Positions 23,794 through 36,022 are shown, counted from the first letter of the stretch. The stretch: 64,000 nt of DNA from Pyropia haitanensis (GCA_008729055.1 SDUX01000004.1:620001-684000); one strand, 5' to 3'. A program made the numbers and translations. The notes: generated by a model from the sequence alone, not told the origin.

Positions 23794-25720
23794 CCCCGAA
23801 CCCTCGCCCGGGCGACGTGGGAGGGGCACCGCGCTAGCGGAGTCGCATATGGTGGCCAGAAAGGGCCATCACGTGGCGTGCCGGCAGCGAGGGACGACGC
23901 GGCGGGGGAGCACCGGCCGGCGGCCCGGCTTGGGCGCGACGAGCGTCGCGCATGCAATGAAGCGAGTTGAGACAATTACGTGGGAGATCTCGCGCGAGAC
24001 GTGAGTGCATTGTTCGGAGCAAGCTCCTCGGGACACGGTGGTTGACCGACATCGATCGTTGAAGCAAAGACGGCTCACGACGACGATCGGGATGTGCTAC
24101 AGACGGGCCTGGCTCCCGGCGTCCCTTCCCGTCGCCCACATCGCTTCTGCGACCGCGACGGCGTGGTCGGCACGCAGCTGAAGCATGGTTTTGACCACTG
24201 GGCTACCAGTCGTCTCTCTTGACGCTCCTGCTCTCCACAACTCCTCGCCTGACGGAGGGCGCGGTGGGGTCTGTCGCCAGCTGCAGTCCCTCATCGTCAT
24301 GCCCCTCCCCTCTGACTACTGTGGCGGTCGTTCCCTTCCCCATACCCCCTATGCATAGACACCAATGGCGGCGATGATGGGCATTCCATCTGACCCCAAT
24401 GTGTGCTTAGCGGCGAAGTCGCCGACCTGCTGTCGACCCCGTCCCAAGAAGAAGACGAAGGGATGTTTGCCCCCCCCCGCCAGCCTACGTGTACGCGGGC
24501 GGCACCGATGTATCGTTGAGCGTGGCGTGAACCGCCAAAGTCAAACAATACAACGGACAGCAGCTTCGACGCGTTGTAAAGTGGTCACCTAGCGTCGTCA
24601 CAGCGTCGCGGTGCGTCTCGGCGCATGACAGCGTATCCTCCCCACTATCCGCATCCACCCTCTCGCAATGCCGTCGGTGAGTCCGTCTATTGCACCGCAC
24701 CCCCGCTGTGTCAGTTGAGCCCTGTCTCTGAGAGTTGTCTCTGAGAGTGGTCTCCGAGAGTTGTCTCTGAGTGTGGGGGGCGCGGAGATGCTCTAAGCCC
24801 CCCGTCGGTGGTGCCCGCAGCGAGACGCACTGCGCTCTCCTCCAGAGCCGGGTCCTCGTGGATGATCACGCCCTCTTGGAGGTCGCCGCGAGCGTCATGC
24901 ACTCGTAAGCCGAGCAAGACGACTGGTCGTCTTTTGAATCCCCCACGGCACCCCCCTCCGCGCGCCCCAACGCCCCCCCCCGGTGAACACACACGTGCAA
25001 GAGGCCAAAGCAGAGTGCTTGCGGCGCCCAAGCCGCCCTTTCCAGCCAGCGGAGAGCGGAACGTTGGAAGCAAACCAGTACTTACGTGCGCAGCGACGAC
25101 AGTTCAAGGCGCATGTGTCGTGCCCGCGGGGAGGCAGGCGAGATCGGTTGGACGCGCGAGAATGGTTGGCTTACGCGCATGAGAGACTGACTTGAATTCT
25201 GGTGTAGTACACAATTGGATAGTTTACTTCTGTGGATGTCAGATAAACCCATGATGATGTGGTTGTAATCTAGTTTTTCCAGAACGTGCAACACGAGCTT
25301 ATTCTTTCGTTCTGTACTGACTGCCAAGCGTTCGAGTACTGTCATGAAATGAGGATTCGAGGTCACTCAACTGCGCGCTTCGTCCCTCCCAGTGTCTCTT
25401 CCTCAGTCCGGCGCGAGTCGTGGAAGGGATACGAGTGTATACGCGGAAGCCCTGCTGTGCGTGTTAGCCGCAGGGAGCGCAGGTGTGTGCCCGTAGCGAG
25501 CCGGCGGGCGCACCCCAATGGGGTTGTGTCCTGCCCTCAGTCGGGCCCCGCCTTGTCGCCCGCTCCTCCCACCCTCTTCCCGTGACCCTCGCAGGTAACC
25601 GGCTCTGTCTGCGCCCCGTCCCCCCACCCCCTCCGCAACACCCCGTTTTCCGTGTGCGCCGCCCGGCCCCCGTGCGCACCGCACCCCCTGCACTGTCGCG
25701 CGCTTGAGGCCGTCACTGTG
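23794..25720. other. Intergenic region upstream of the tandem LEA-like genes
   Basis: Mixed composition. A minus-strand frame at 25107-24711 reads a basic Cys-containing start (NCRRCARKYWF) and, in another frame, LGLRVHDARGDLQEGVIIHEDP. These may be two exons of a small gene or decayed sequence; no acceptable family match or splice pair could be fixed. The last ~300 bp before 25720 are GC-rich and form the proximal promoter of the first LEA-like gene. Confidence 0.35.
24726..24777. repeat. 13-bp tandem repeat, four units
   Basis: Units CTCTGAGAGTTGT, CTCTGAGAGTGGT, CTCCGAGAGTTGT and CTCTGAGTGTGGG follow each other directly. Confidence 0.85.
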
Positions 25721-25728
25721 TATAAAAG
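25721..25728 (+). promoter_or_regulatory. TATA box of first LEA-like gene
   Basis: TATAAAAG lies 245 bp upstream of the ATG, followed by a GC-rich leader. The same block (GTGCGCACCGC, then an (A)TAAAAGG element, then GCCGGC.GAC and CCGCCC) is repeated upstream of the second gene, so the promoter was duplicated with the gene and is probably functional. Confidence 0.7.
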
Positions 25729-25965
25729 GGCCCCCCACGGCCGGCGGACTGGGCCGCCCAGACCGCCACAACGCCGCACCTCACAATCGACGACCTCTCG
25801 CCCCCACCCCCACCTGCCCCTGCCAGCGCAGGCACGGGGTTTGCCGAGCTGCCAACCCCGCCCCCCTCGTACTCCCCCCTCCCCCTCCCATCCTGCTCTC
25901 CTACTGCCCCCAGGCCTCTGCGTCGCCGTCACCAACCCCACCCCTCCCCATCCCTCCCCTCCACC

Positions 25966-26247
25966 ATGCCGGGCAAAGGCCAGGCGTCGGACGCGACCAA
26001 CAAGGTCACCGGGGCGGCGAGCAAGGCCGGCGCGGGCGTCACCAACGCCGCGACGGGCCTCTTCCACGGCGCGGCGGGCATGCTCGGCGCCGCCGGCTCG
26101 GCCGTGTCGGGCGCCGCGACGGGCGCGGTCAACGCGACGGGCAACGTGCTGAGCACCGCGGGGGGGGCGGTGGCGAACACGGGCAAGGCGGTGGCGGGGG
26201 GGGCCAAGACCGCCACGGGCAAGGTGACGGGCTCGGATCGGCGCTAG
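25966..26247 (+). CDS. LEA-like Ala/Gly-rich stress protein, copy 1
   Basis: This 93-aa single-exon protein starts in a good context (CACCATGCC). It is built almost entirely from Ala, Gly, Thr, Val, Asn and Lys in short periodic units (NAATG, GAAGSAVSGAATGAVNATG, GAVANTGKAVAGGAKTATG), with basic ends MPGKGQ and GSDRR. There is no transmembrane segment or globular domain. Such composition and near-11-residue periodicity resemble group-3 LEA proteins, which are unstructured in solution and become helical on drying; a desiccation or cold-stress role is inference. A TATA box and long pyrimidine-rich leader precede it. The paralogue at 27130 follows in the same orientation 0.9 kb downstream. A structural or mucin-like repeat protein is the alternative. 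Confidence 0.75.
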   Translation: MPGKGQASDATNKVTGAASKAGAGVTNAATGLFHGAAGMLGAAGSAVSGAATGAVNATGNVLSTAGGAVANTGKAVAGGAKTATGKVTGSDRR

Positions 26248-26901
26248 GGAGGAGCACGGCGTGCGGGGCGCCGCCACCGAGCGGCAGCGGCGGAGCCGCA
26301 CAGACGGAGTGGCGCCTGGTGTGGCATGAGTAGAGAGAGGGGGGCGTTCGGGCAGGTGGTGGTCCGTAGCTGGCTGCACGACGAGGGAACTGCGTGAGAC
26401 TGAGCGGAAGTGACAAAAAAGTGTAGAGCTGGAATAGTTCATTCAGGTGGATGTGAGTCAAATCTGGCCAGTTCTGACTGACATATTTGTTCATACTTCA
26501 TCGACATGTAGTCACTTCATCGCGCCCATTCCCTTCCGGACAAAGGGTTGCATGTCCTGTGAGGGCGCGTGTCGCGCACGCGTCGTGTGAGGCACACGGG
26601 TGTGTGCAGGTGGAAGCGCTGCAATGCGTCCAGCCGCGAGAGAGGGAGGACACGTAGACGAGTGTCTGCAGTGACCACGCAGCGGCGCCGCCGTGGCCGC
26701 GGCCGAGGGGTCGTGTCCCCCGCCAGCGTGGTGCTGCTGCAACGCCCTCTGCTCCCCCTCCCAATTCAGCGGCTTCCTCGCGCCCCTTTGCCCACATCTC
26801 CCTCCTCCCGCTCCGCAGCGCACCGTTTTCCGAAGGCCCCACTCCCCCCCGTGCGCACCGCTCCCGCTGCTCTGTCTCGCGCTCGTCTCCGTCGCTGAGC
26901 A
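26248..26901. other. Intergenic spacer between the tandem LEA-like genes
   Basis: It contains the 3' region of copy 1, an AT-rich patch (26395-26520), and from about 26700 a GC-rich block homologous to the copy 1 promoter. No additional gene is seen. Confidence 0.5.
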
Positions 26902-26910
26902 CATAAAAGG
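26902..26910 (+). promoter_or_regulatory. TATA-like box of second LEA-like gene
   Basis: CATAAAAGG lies 228 bp before the second ATG, at the position equivalent to the TATAAAAGG of copy 1, within a duplicated promoter block. Confidence 0.6.
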
Positions 26911-27129
26911 TTCCCCTTCTGCGGCCGGCAGACACGGAGCCGCCAGACCGCCCAGCTTCGCACCCCGCACTCCACCATCTCGCTCCCGTCGTCGCAGCCG
27001 CTACCGCGACGCGAGCTCTGCACCCCCGCTGCCAACTGCGCTCCCACTCCCCCCTCCACGCTCCCTCTCCCTCTTCCCGTTTTCCGCCCTCCCCCTTCCC
27101 GCCGCCCCAACCCCCCCTCGCTCGACACC

Positions 27130-27410
27130 ATGACGGGCAAGGGCCACGCATCCGACGCGACCAACAAGGCCGCAGCGACGGTCAACGAGGCTGGTACGGG
27201 CGTCACCAACGCCGCGACCGGCCTGGTGAACGGCGCGGCGGGCGTGATCGGCACGGCCGGCTCGGCGGTGACGGGCGTCGCGTCGGGCGCGGTCAACGCG
27301 ACGGGCAACGTGCTGTCGTCGGCGGGGGGGCGGTGGCGAGCTCGGGCAAGGCCGTCACGGGGGGGGCCAAGAGCATCGCGGGCAAGCTGACTGGCGCGGG
27401 GCGGCGCTAG
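27130..27410 (+). CDS. LEA-like protein copy 2, one-base frame break
   Basis: It is a clear paralogue of the gene at 25966: the start MTGKGHASDATNK aligns with MPGKGQASDATNK, and NAATGL, GSAV and GAVNATGNVL are shared. As read, the frame leaves the alignment after SSAGG and would stop at 27390 with an Arg-rich tail. Copy 1 has eight Gs at this point; copy 2 has seven (27324-27330). Across the break the other frame continues AVASSGKAVTGGAKSIAGKL and ends at the TAG at 27408-27410, collinear with copy 1. So this is either an assembly under-call (favoured, as other genes in the window show the same thing) or a genuine disabling deletion. Function as for copy 1. Confidence 0.7.
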
Positions 27411-28080
27411 GAAGGCAATGGCGAGGGGGTGCCGTTCCGCCGCGCGCACGGGGGTGGGGTGCAGCCCCCTGGGCGGCGGGGTGTGCTGCCATTGGGCCGT
27501 ACGGAATTGGGGCGGCGGCGCCGCTCAGAGGGGCGGCGGCTGATGCGTCATGGATAGGGCGGGTGGAGCCCCTGGGCAGAGTGCGGCTCTTATCGATAGC
27601 GTTTGGGCTGTGATGCCGTGGCGGCGAGCGTGACATGTACAGGAGGGGCGGCGGTTCTTGGTAGGGGGGTTTGTAGCTCGACTACGTGGAGGCTGCGAGG
27701 CGACCTTGTTTCTGCCTTGACCCACGTGCCGCGTCGCGAGCGCGGCCAGGTCGCCCACGTGCAGCCGCCCACGCACACGGGAGCGAAGAACCAACAAGAG
27801 AGCTCCGTGGAGGGGGTAGCACCATTGGCAACGGACGGGCCGCGTCGGCCCAACCCCCGTGTGACCCTGGGGAAGACAAGGCCGGATGACGGCGGCTGGT
27901 GGTGGTTGAATAGGACCCCGGCCGCCGGCCGCGGCCAGGACCTGCGAAGCGCCACACCACCGCCAGCACAACCGCGCGGCACAAACGAACACACAGTGCA
28001 AGGGAACCAGCATGCCGAATGGCACACCCGCCCCACCCCCCCCCTACCCCCCCCGGCGCCCCCCCTGCCCCCGCCGAAAT
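27411..28080. other. Intergenic region between convergent LEA-like and ARF-GEF genes
   Basis: GC-rich sequence with C-runs near 28030-28065. It probably carries both 3' UTRs. Open frames on both strands lack domains. Confidence 0.5.
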
Positions 28081-31000
28081 TTAGGTCGCGACCGGCGCCT
28101 GCTCCCGTGGCAGTTCCTCCTCGCGCTCTCCCCTGGGCGCGCCCACGTGCACGGCGGGTGGGGCTACGGCCAGCGGGGCGGGCGCGTCCCCCCCCTCCCC
28201 CGGCGGGGACTGCGGCGGCGACGGCGAGTCTCCCCTCCCGCCACCCCCCGTGACGGCGCGCAGCTCGGCGGCCACGTCGGGCAGCCAGTCGCCGAGGGCG
28301 GCCATGGTCGCGTCCCACAGCCCCCCGCCACCGCCCCCTCCGCCAGCCGCGTCGAGCAGCCCCGAGGAGCCCATCACGAGCACCACATTCTTGAGCCGCT
28401 CGCCAACGTGCTCACGCAGGCCGCCGTTGCCGTCGCCTACCAGCCGGCGGAGGACGCCAAGGACGGCCAGCCAGAGGCGCCCAAAGTCCGCCGCGGCCAG
28501 GCCGTCCGCAATCACCGCGTGGTGCTGGAGGAAGGTGCGCGCAACCACGTCCGCCGCGTGCAGGCGCGTGCGCGCACACGCGCCGCGGACGCCGCTGAGG
28601 AGCTTGGCGTCGCGCCCCCCACCACCCGCGCCGCCGTCCGGAGCGCCCCCATCAACGGCGGCGGCCGCCGCCGCTGCCGCAACCGCTGTGGCGGCAGCGG
28701 CGGCCGACGACGGTCCTGCCGGTCGCCGCGGCGCGCCACCCCGTCGAAGTGCTGCCTGCGCGTCGCGCTCCACCGCGAGCGTCGCGGCATACATGCCGTC
28801 TGACGCGGCGAGCGCGTCGGCCAACGGGAACAGGACGGCGGTGAAGGCGCGGCACCAGTCGGCCGCGGCCAGCTGCACCGCCGCCGCGCCCGCCTCTGAC
28901 GCCACCCGCTCCAGTTGCACGAGCGCGTGGTTTCGCACACGCCCCCTATGGTCCCGCCCGCCCGCGGCCAGCGCACGCAGGAGGGGGCCCCAAAAGTCGC
29001 TCCACGCGCGGGATGGCTCGTCGTCCGCAGTACTGCCGCCGCCAGAGGAAGCGGCGGAACAACCGACGGTAGTGGTAGCGGCAGTCGCGTCAGCCGCGCC
29101 GTCCGCGGCTGCAGCCGCAGCCCCATGGAGGGAAGCGGGCTGGTCCACCTTGTCCGCCAGTGGCCGCACGCGGCCGGCAAGCACGTGAAGCAGGTTGAGG
29201 GCGGCGACACTGCGGCCCATATCCGGGCTGCCGGTGTATGCCACAACCGCGTCCAAGAGGGGCAGGAAAGTCTCGACCGAGACGCCCACGTCGCCCGGCG
29301 TCAACGCTTCACAGCCAGCGTCAGCGGGCACGCTTGGGCCAGGGGCCGCCGCAGGTGACCGCCCCGCGGCCGGCGCGCCCGCTCCATGCTCGCACAGCAA
29401 CACAGAGAGGGCGCGGAAGCCAGTCGCAGCAGCCACCGGCGGGCACCGGGCACACACTTCCACCAAGGACAGAATGGCGTGCCAACCTGGAGTTGTCCGC
29501 ACGCACGCTGCATTGGCCGATACCATGTGGAGCACCCCCGCGGCAACGGGCACCGACACGCTGGCGAGCGCTGGCGGTGGCAGCTGGACAAACAGGGCGA
29601 GCGAGCGCAGCACATCGGCCTGCACCTCTGGCCGGTGGAGCAGCCGGGCGGCCACGCGCATGAGGCCAACGGCGCCCCGCTCCAGCGCCCCCGACGGCGA
29701 CCGCGCCGGGGCCACAATCGCAGTGACGGCGGCGTGACAGGCCGGCCACACCACCACCAGTCGGTCCCCATTGGCGAGCGTCAGCTCCGCCAGCAAGTCC
29801 ATCGCGCCGGCGGCGACCGCGTCGCGGGCGGCCGCCTCGTCTCGGTCCCGGCGCCGACTGCTCCGGCGGCCACCTCCACGGCCGCCGCCACCACCGCCAC
29901 CGCCGCCAGCCCCACCGCCGTCGGCGGCGGCGGCGCCCCGCTTGCCGCCCGCCCAAAAACTGACCTCCGTGTCGGAGTCGTCCTCCCCAGTGGCGGCGCC
30001 GCCGTAGTCCCCGCTGTCCGCGTCGGCAAGCGACAGCGAACAGCCACCGTCCTCTCGCCCGCCGCTCGCGTCGCGGCCACTGTCACCCGACCGGGGCGGC
30101 ACATAGTTGCCCACAACCGCAATGCAGTCCGCGGGCGGCGCGAGCGGCAGCAGCTCGAGCAGAGCCGCCAGGGCGGCCGCGTCCTCTGCTTCCACAGGTC
30201 CAATGTCCGTGCTGCTCGCTTCGCTGCTGTCGCGAGAGGCAACCTGCCGCAGCGGCTTGCCGGGTGCCCCCGCGCTTGCTGGTTCTCGACCCCGTGCTGC
30301 TGACGGTGCCGCGTCGGGTGCTGCCGCTGACGGCGGGGACAACGACGCGGCCAGTGGGGAATGCTCTCGCTCGTCCGTGGCCTCTTCATCCCCGTCGCTG
30401 CTACCATTGACAGCCAGACCGGCTGACTGCGAGAGGGCGTCAGCAAAACAGGCCAGCGCTTCGGAGCGAAGGAACTTGGCCTCAGCGACCAGCGATTGAG
30501 CGGCCTCGCTGTCGGCGAGGGACTTGCGGGCGAGCGCCCGCGCCTCGACCGCGTCCCGCCCACGAAGACGCAGGAAGGTCGGCACGCGAGCACGGGGGCC
30601 AAAGGCGGGTGCCTCTGCGGATGAGTCCGACTCTGACGTGGACAGGTCGTTCTCATCAAACAGCTCCAGGTCGCTGTGGTCGTCGACCACCGAGATTCCG
30701 TCGACGACAGGGACGGTGCCGGCAGCCTTGCCACCGGCGCCACCGCCTGCCGCCGAGGTCAGGTCCCCTGACGACGCGGGACGGCGGGGCAGCGCGGCCG
30801 CTGCAGACGCTTTCCCCCCATCTCCCGAGTCAGACCCGCCAAACGCTTCGTCCGCTTCGGCTAGGCCCGCCCGTGCAGCGCGGAACGTGCCCGACGCCGC
30901 CCCAAAGAGCCCCCCCACAGCCGTCAAAAACCCATTGGCTGTCGCCAGCCCCCCACGGCCACGCCGCTTGGCCGCCCGCCGCGCATCACGCCGCTGCTTG

Positions 31001-34000
31001 GCCCGCTGCATCAGCTGCGGGGGTAGCCGTCGGGCCACCGCGCCAGGCCACCACCGAGGCGTCACGCGGGACGCCCCCAGCCGGTGGCCAGCAGCATCCA
31101 CAAGGTCGGGCCCGCAGCCCTGATCAATGGCCGCTGGCGGCAGGAGGCACAGGGCGTGGAGCCGGAGCACTACGTCCACAAACGTCTGCCACCCCGCCGC
31201 TCGCAACCAGTCACCGCACACGCGGACGGCGCCAAAGAGGGCCACGGCGGCCATCTGCGCCTTGATGGACCCCCCAAAGCGCAGAATGGCGCCGCCCAGG
31301 GGTCCCTCCCTCAGTCCAGTCACACCTGCCAATACGGATACGGCCGCGTCCACGGGCGCGGTCCGACGGAGCGAGGAGCCACAGCGCGCAACGGTCACCA
31401 GCGACTCCAGGTACTGCTGAACGCCGGACGTCTCGAATGGGGAGGACGCCGCCAGGGACGTGAGCGCCGCCGCCACCGCGGATGGCCACAGGCACGAAAA
31501 CAGCACCGTATCCGCAGCACGCGCGTCGGGCAACGACGGCGCAGTGGCGGGCGTCAGGGACAACGGCGGGGTCACCCGGAGCGACTCGTCCCAATGCTCC
31601 TCGGTCAGGGCGGCAATCCCCGCTTCGTCCGACATGCGGATCTCCACCGCCGCGATGGAGTCAAACACTTCGGCGAGGAAGGCGTGCGGCACGTCCGCCC
31701 CGTCATTGATGCCCCGGTTATTGCGGATAAAGTCGGACAGCTCCATCTTTTTCCGCACCGAGCTGTTGTGCTGGTCCGTGTTGAGCATCACGACCGCAAA
31801 CGCCAGCACGTAGGCCGCATCGGCCGACGCCAGCGCGCCCGCCACCTGTGCACCACTCCCCGCACGGGGCGCCTGCGGCATCGCGCCGTCGCCGCCAGCA
31901 TCGCCCCTGCTGCCGCAACTGCCGTGGCTGCCGTTGCAGCCACTCCCGCTGTCGCCCTTCTCCGCCCCCGTGTTCTGCTCGTGGTAGTGCGATGCAAACG
32001 ACTGCACAACGCGGTCAATCTTTTGAGACTCCCCAGGCAGTCGGAAGGACTCGAGGAAGACGCGCAGCGCAGACGTGAACGGCCGGTCAGCAAAGTTGAA
32101 CAGCGCGGTGAAGTGCGCCAGCACCGCCCGGGACAGCGGGTCGGGCTCGCCTAGAATGTTCCCAATGGCCGCCTTGTTCAGGCCCGGTACCGTCCGGAAG
32201 AAGCGGGCCACCGCGGCCGCCTGAGCGTCGAGGGCGTCCCCCTCAACAGTGCCTCCCGCCTCTCCGCTAGTGCCTGCGGCTGGCGGTGGCAGCCCGGCAC
32301 CGTTGCTAGCCGCCACCGCCACCCCCTCGGCCGCGAGTGGCTGCCACTGCGCAAGGATGCTCACCACCGCGGCGGCACCACGGGACAGCTTGGATGTGTT
32401 AAATGCGTGCGCCGCAAGTGCGGTGCGTGTCTTGGCCCGCCGCCGGTCAAGCAGCCCAACCAGGCTGGCATCCGACTCTGCCCGCACGGGAACCACCGCG
32501 GAGCGAGCGAGCAGGCGGCCGCCGACGCCGTCCACGGCGGCGGCCAACGCCTCGGCACACAGTAAACAGGCAGCGCGATCGGGTTCGGCATAGGCCAGCG
32601 CCCCCCTGTCGTTGCCGCCAACCCCGCCCCTACCGCCGCCACCGCCGCCGCCACCGTGGCTGCCATCGCCCCCCCCGCCGCCGCCCACCGCAAAGTTGTC
32701 GTCGTCCGACTCATCTTCGCCCAGCCGCCGCCGCCGCTCCTCGTCCGTCGGCAGCCGCGCGGCAGAGGCTCGGAGCGCCTCCAGCAACGGCCCTACCGCA
32801 TCCGAGCACGTTGGCGCGCAGTCAAACGCGGAAAATGCCGACGCGAGGAGCCCAGGGGTAGCCACCAGCGACACGAGCGCCTCCAGCCCTACCTCCCGCG
32901 CGGGCCACGGTATCGCCGGCGCCTCCCGGGGGTCGTCCCTCCGGTCGGGCGCCGCGCCCGCGTCGGCCGGCACGCCCGAGATGTACACGGGGGCAGCCTG
33001 CGTCAGCACGGCCGACAGCAGCGGCCCGCCCGCGGGGCCGAGGCTCACCAGCAGCAGGTGCGACGCGGCCCACGCGGCGGCAATCAGCGGCGGCGGGTCC
33101 GCGACGTTGCCAATGCCGCGGACGACGGCGAGGCTCGCGTCCCGCCGCAACACCGCCCGCAGCGGGCGGACGGCGGCGAGGGCGCCCCCGCCCGCGGTGA
33201 GCGCCGCCGACAGGATGGCCAGGCCGAGGCCCCGCTCCGTCGTCGACGCGGTCGCCGACGGGTCAGCCATCCGTGATGCGAGGCGGAGGATGGAGCGGAG
33301 CGCCCGGAATGTGGCGGGGCCCGCCGACCGTGGCCGATCCGCGTCGGCAAAGGAGTAGGTAAAGCCCGACGTGGGCGGGGGGGGGGGGGTCCGCGCCGGC
33401 GGCCGCGACACAGTCGACGGCAGCGGCGCAGCGGGGGCGGAGCGGGAAAAGGCGACGGTGGGCAGGGGCGCGTCAGCCCCCGCGTCGCCGCCCAAGGATA
33501 CCCGCCGCGCGTCGGCAGACGCCGAGCCATTCGCCCCGCCCGACGCGCCAAGGGCGCCGCCACCGCCGCCGCCGCCCCCTCCCCCCCAGCGGCAGCGCCT
33601 GCTGGAGGCGCCCGGGCCACGGCCAGCACACTGCCCACCGGCGCGTCGTACACGGCATCCGTCGCCAGCTCCCACGCGTCCTCGTCGCCAGCGCGGCCAG
33701 CGTCCGCGTTGGCACAGCAGCGCGCCCGTCCAGCCTCTGCCGCCGCCGGCTCCGTGGCGGCCACGGCCGCCGCGACAAACGTGCCCGCCAGCGCCGCGTG
33801 CCGGCGGACCATGGCCAGCAGGTCCGCCGCGGAGGACGCGCGGAGGAGGTCCGTCGCGCGGCGGCGTCCCCCCCCCCCCGCGATGCGGAGGGACGTCTCC
33901 ACCGCCGCAAGGACCGACGCGTCCGATAGCGCGCCGGCGGCGCGGCCGGTCGCGGCGGCTGCGGCGAGCGACGAGATGCGGGAGAGCACCACCTCGTCCG

Positions 34001-34475
34001 TCGACGGCTCGGCCGGGTCAAACCGGCACACCGCCGCGGCGGCGATAGTGTCGGCAAGGACGGGCGCCAGGGACGGCGGGGGGGAGACCAGGTCGTGCGC
34101 CTCGACGTGCGCGAGGAGCCGCGACGACGCCTGCAGCGCCGCCGAGGTGGTCAAGCCGCCCACCAGGGGGGACCGGATGACCGCGAGGAAGGGCGTCAGC
34201 AGCCGCGACACGAGGCCCGCGTCGAGCGTGCGCGCGGCGGCAGCGTCGACGCCGCCGCCGCCGCCGCCGCCGCCAGCCGCTGCCGCCGCATCCCACGACG
34301 ACTGGCAGCGGGCGGCGAGCGCCGCCCGCACCGCCTCCTTGACACTCTTGATTTGGGACACGAGCGGGTGGTCCGTCGACGCGGCGGCAAAGCGGCCGTT
34401 GCGCCGCAGCGCCGCGAGCACCACCCGCGACTCGGCCAGCGCGAGCGCGCACAGGGAGTCCCGCGGGTCTGCCAT
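28081..34475 (-). CDS. Large ARF guanine-nucleotide exchange factor, GBF1/GNOM type (Sec7 domain)
   Basis: It would activate ARF GTPases at Golgi/ER membranes. The ATG at 34475 starts MADPRDSLCALALAESRVVL, matching the GBF1/GNOM dimerisation (DCB) start with its RRN motif (ALRRNGRF). The DCB/HUS region continues to ~residue 600 and includes the HUS-box-like FSAFDC. The Sec7 domain (about 32230-31640, residues ~750-945) has FFRTVPGLNKAAIGNILG, the catalytic glutamate in FRLPGESQKI, AVVMLNTDQHN and DFIRNNRGIN, the last typical of the GNOM/GBF1 branch. A ~45-residue Gly/Ser insertion splits the domain between the E-finger and MLNTDQHN. Downstream helical HDS-like repeats extend to ~2,130 aa. One frame change lies in the C5TC7 tract at 33575-33587: residues before it are GNOM-like in one frame, the rest continues in the next, consistent with one missing base. 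No intron is needed. Confidence 0.9.
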
Positions 34476-36022
34476 GGTGGCGGCAGCAGAGGGTGTGGCC
34501 AGATAGCGATGGGGGGGGGGGGGAGGAAAGAAGGGGGGGGGAGGAAGGGGGAAAGGGGGAAAGGGAAACGCGGGACGCGGCGGGGTAGAACGGGGGCGGC
34601 CTTCGCCACGGCCGCAAACCAAGAGCGGCGCAACGGGGAGCGCCACCAGCGCCGAGCGCACCACCAGTGGCGCAGCTCCGCCGCACCTCGCCGCGGGCAG
34701 CGCAGGGCTGGCAGCGCCACCCAGCAGCAGAGGGCACCGACACGGTACGGCCGGGTCAGGCGACGCTCGCACCCACCCCCACCGAGGGGGCGCGACCGGC
34801 CCGCGTCGTGACGGGCGGCGGCGGCGACGAGGACCGTCACCGTCGGCGAGGCTCGCGCAGACCCGCCGCAGGTGCCGTCAGCGTGGATGCCAACGCCGCC
34901 ACAGGCACGTCTGAGGAGGGGGGGGGAGTAGAGCAGCGGAGCGGCTGGCCGGGACTGGCGCGTGGCCCCGCGCCGAGCCGAATTGGTGTCAGCTCGCTTA
35001 TAATTACACAGTCGGCCCATTTGAAATTCATTCGATGCGCCAATCTGTGCACACGTGAAAAACTCTTTTGTGAGGGCACGTCCACCAATGTCGATATTCG
35101 CCGATATTCGTGCCACGTAGGCAAAACGTGGCGCGTCGGGCCAAACGTGGCACTGATGCGGTCGTTCATCAATGTCAACGAGCTATTCCGGCCTAAAACG
35201 AACCCCCCTCAGCGAATAGACTTGATATAAGTGACGACATAACTTCCTCTCCGTACCCTGACGTCTGTTAGCTCCAGAGCTATCGCCGGGCCAAAACAGG
35301 GTGTTTTGGCCGAGCGATAGCCCTGGAGCCAACAGACCTTACCAATTGCCAGGGCGATGATTGGCTGAGAGCGTGCCACGTGTGGGCATCATTTCGACAG
35401 TGTGATAGTGGAGAGTTGTCAACACCAACGGCCTGGAACGAAGACGACGAACGGACCCGTGGTTTGGAAGGTAGCCTGTTGGTAGCCCCCGTCTCCACCG
35501 TAAGTCCACTTCACGTGCTTCGCCTGATAGCTCGCCGATAGCCCGACCACCCAGACGCTGCCACGTATGTACACGTGGCGTCTTAAAACCACTCATTTAA
35601 GACTGATAGCCGACATTGGTGGACGTGCCCTGACGTTCCAAGTCTTGGCCGATGATGACGGATCAGAACACCTCTTGAACAATACACCATTGGCTGATCG
35701 AGTGTATACAAGCACGCAATTGGCTTAAACTGTTCATGCTGAAAATCATTTCAAGCTCAAATGCAATGTACGGCGTGAAAAATGTCAGCAAACACGCAAC
35801 CAGAAGACTAATTTTCATACAGAGGCGAACACATGTGTTCGAAATTTTAAGTCTGCCACGTTGACAAGCGCTGCGGGCGCCTGGGCCACGGAGGCAAGTG
35901 CAGCAGGCAGCAGCCAGACCAAACACTCCATTTTTGAGACACCGACTGACGCCGCGAGGCACAACCGCCCCGCCGACGACGCCGGCCGCCCCCACTCGTG
36001 CTCCCCCCTCCCCCCCCAGCGG
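34476..36022. other. Intergenic region; low-GC island 34980-35960
   Basis: Up to about 34970 it is GC-rich and would hold the ARF-GEF promoter. From 34980 to 35960 GC falls sharply, with AT-rich stretches (TTATAATTACA, TTTAAGAC) and several inverted repeats, including the 73-bp hairpin at 35264-35336 and GCCACGT/ACGTGGC at 35560-35580. This island behaves like the transposon-bearing islands elsewhere in the window, but no complete element could be delimited. The upstream gene's reading frame may run into it as far as 35815. Confidence 0.45.
35264..35336. repeat. 73-bp near-perfect hairpin
   Basis: TCTGTTAGCTCCAGAGCTAT (35264 on) is mirrored by ATAGCCCTGGAGCCAACAGA at the right end. GGCCAAAACA and TGTTTTGGCC pair around a ~3-nt loop. 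The stem is about 35 bp with a few mismatches. It could be a small foldback/MITE unit or a transcribed hairpin. Related CTATCGGC..GCC words recur near 35530-35545. Confidence 0.8.

Noticed and set aside
33588..33675. ATG at 33675 as start of the ARF-GEF
   Set aside because: The ~30 residues it adds are an out-of-frame reading of the GNOM-like N-terminal domain, which is intact in the neighbouring frame from 34475.
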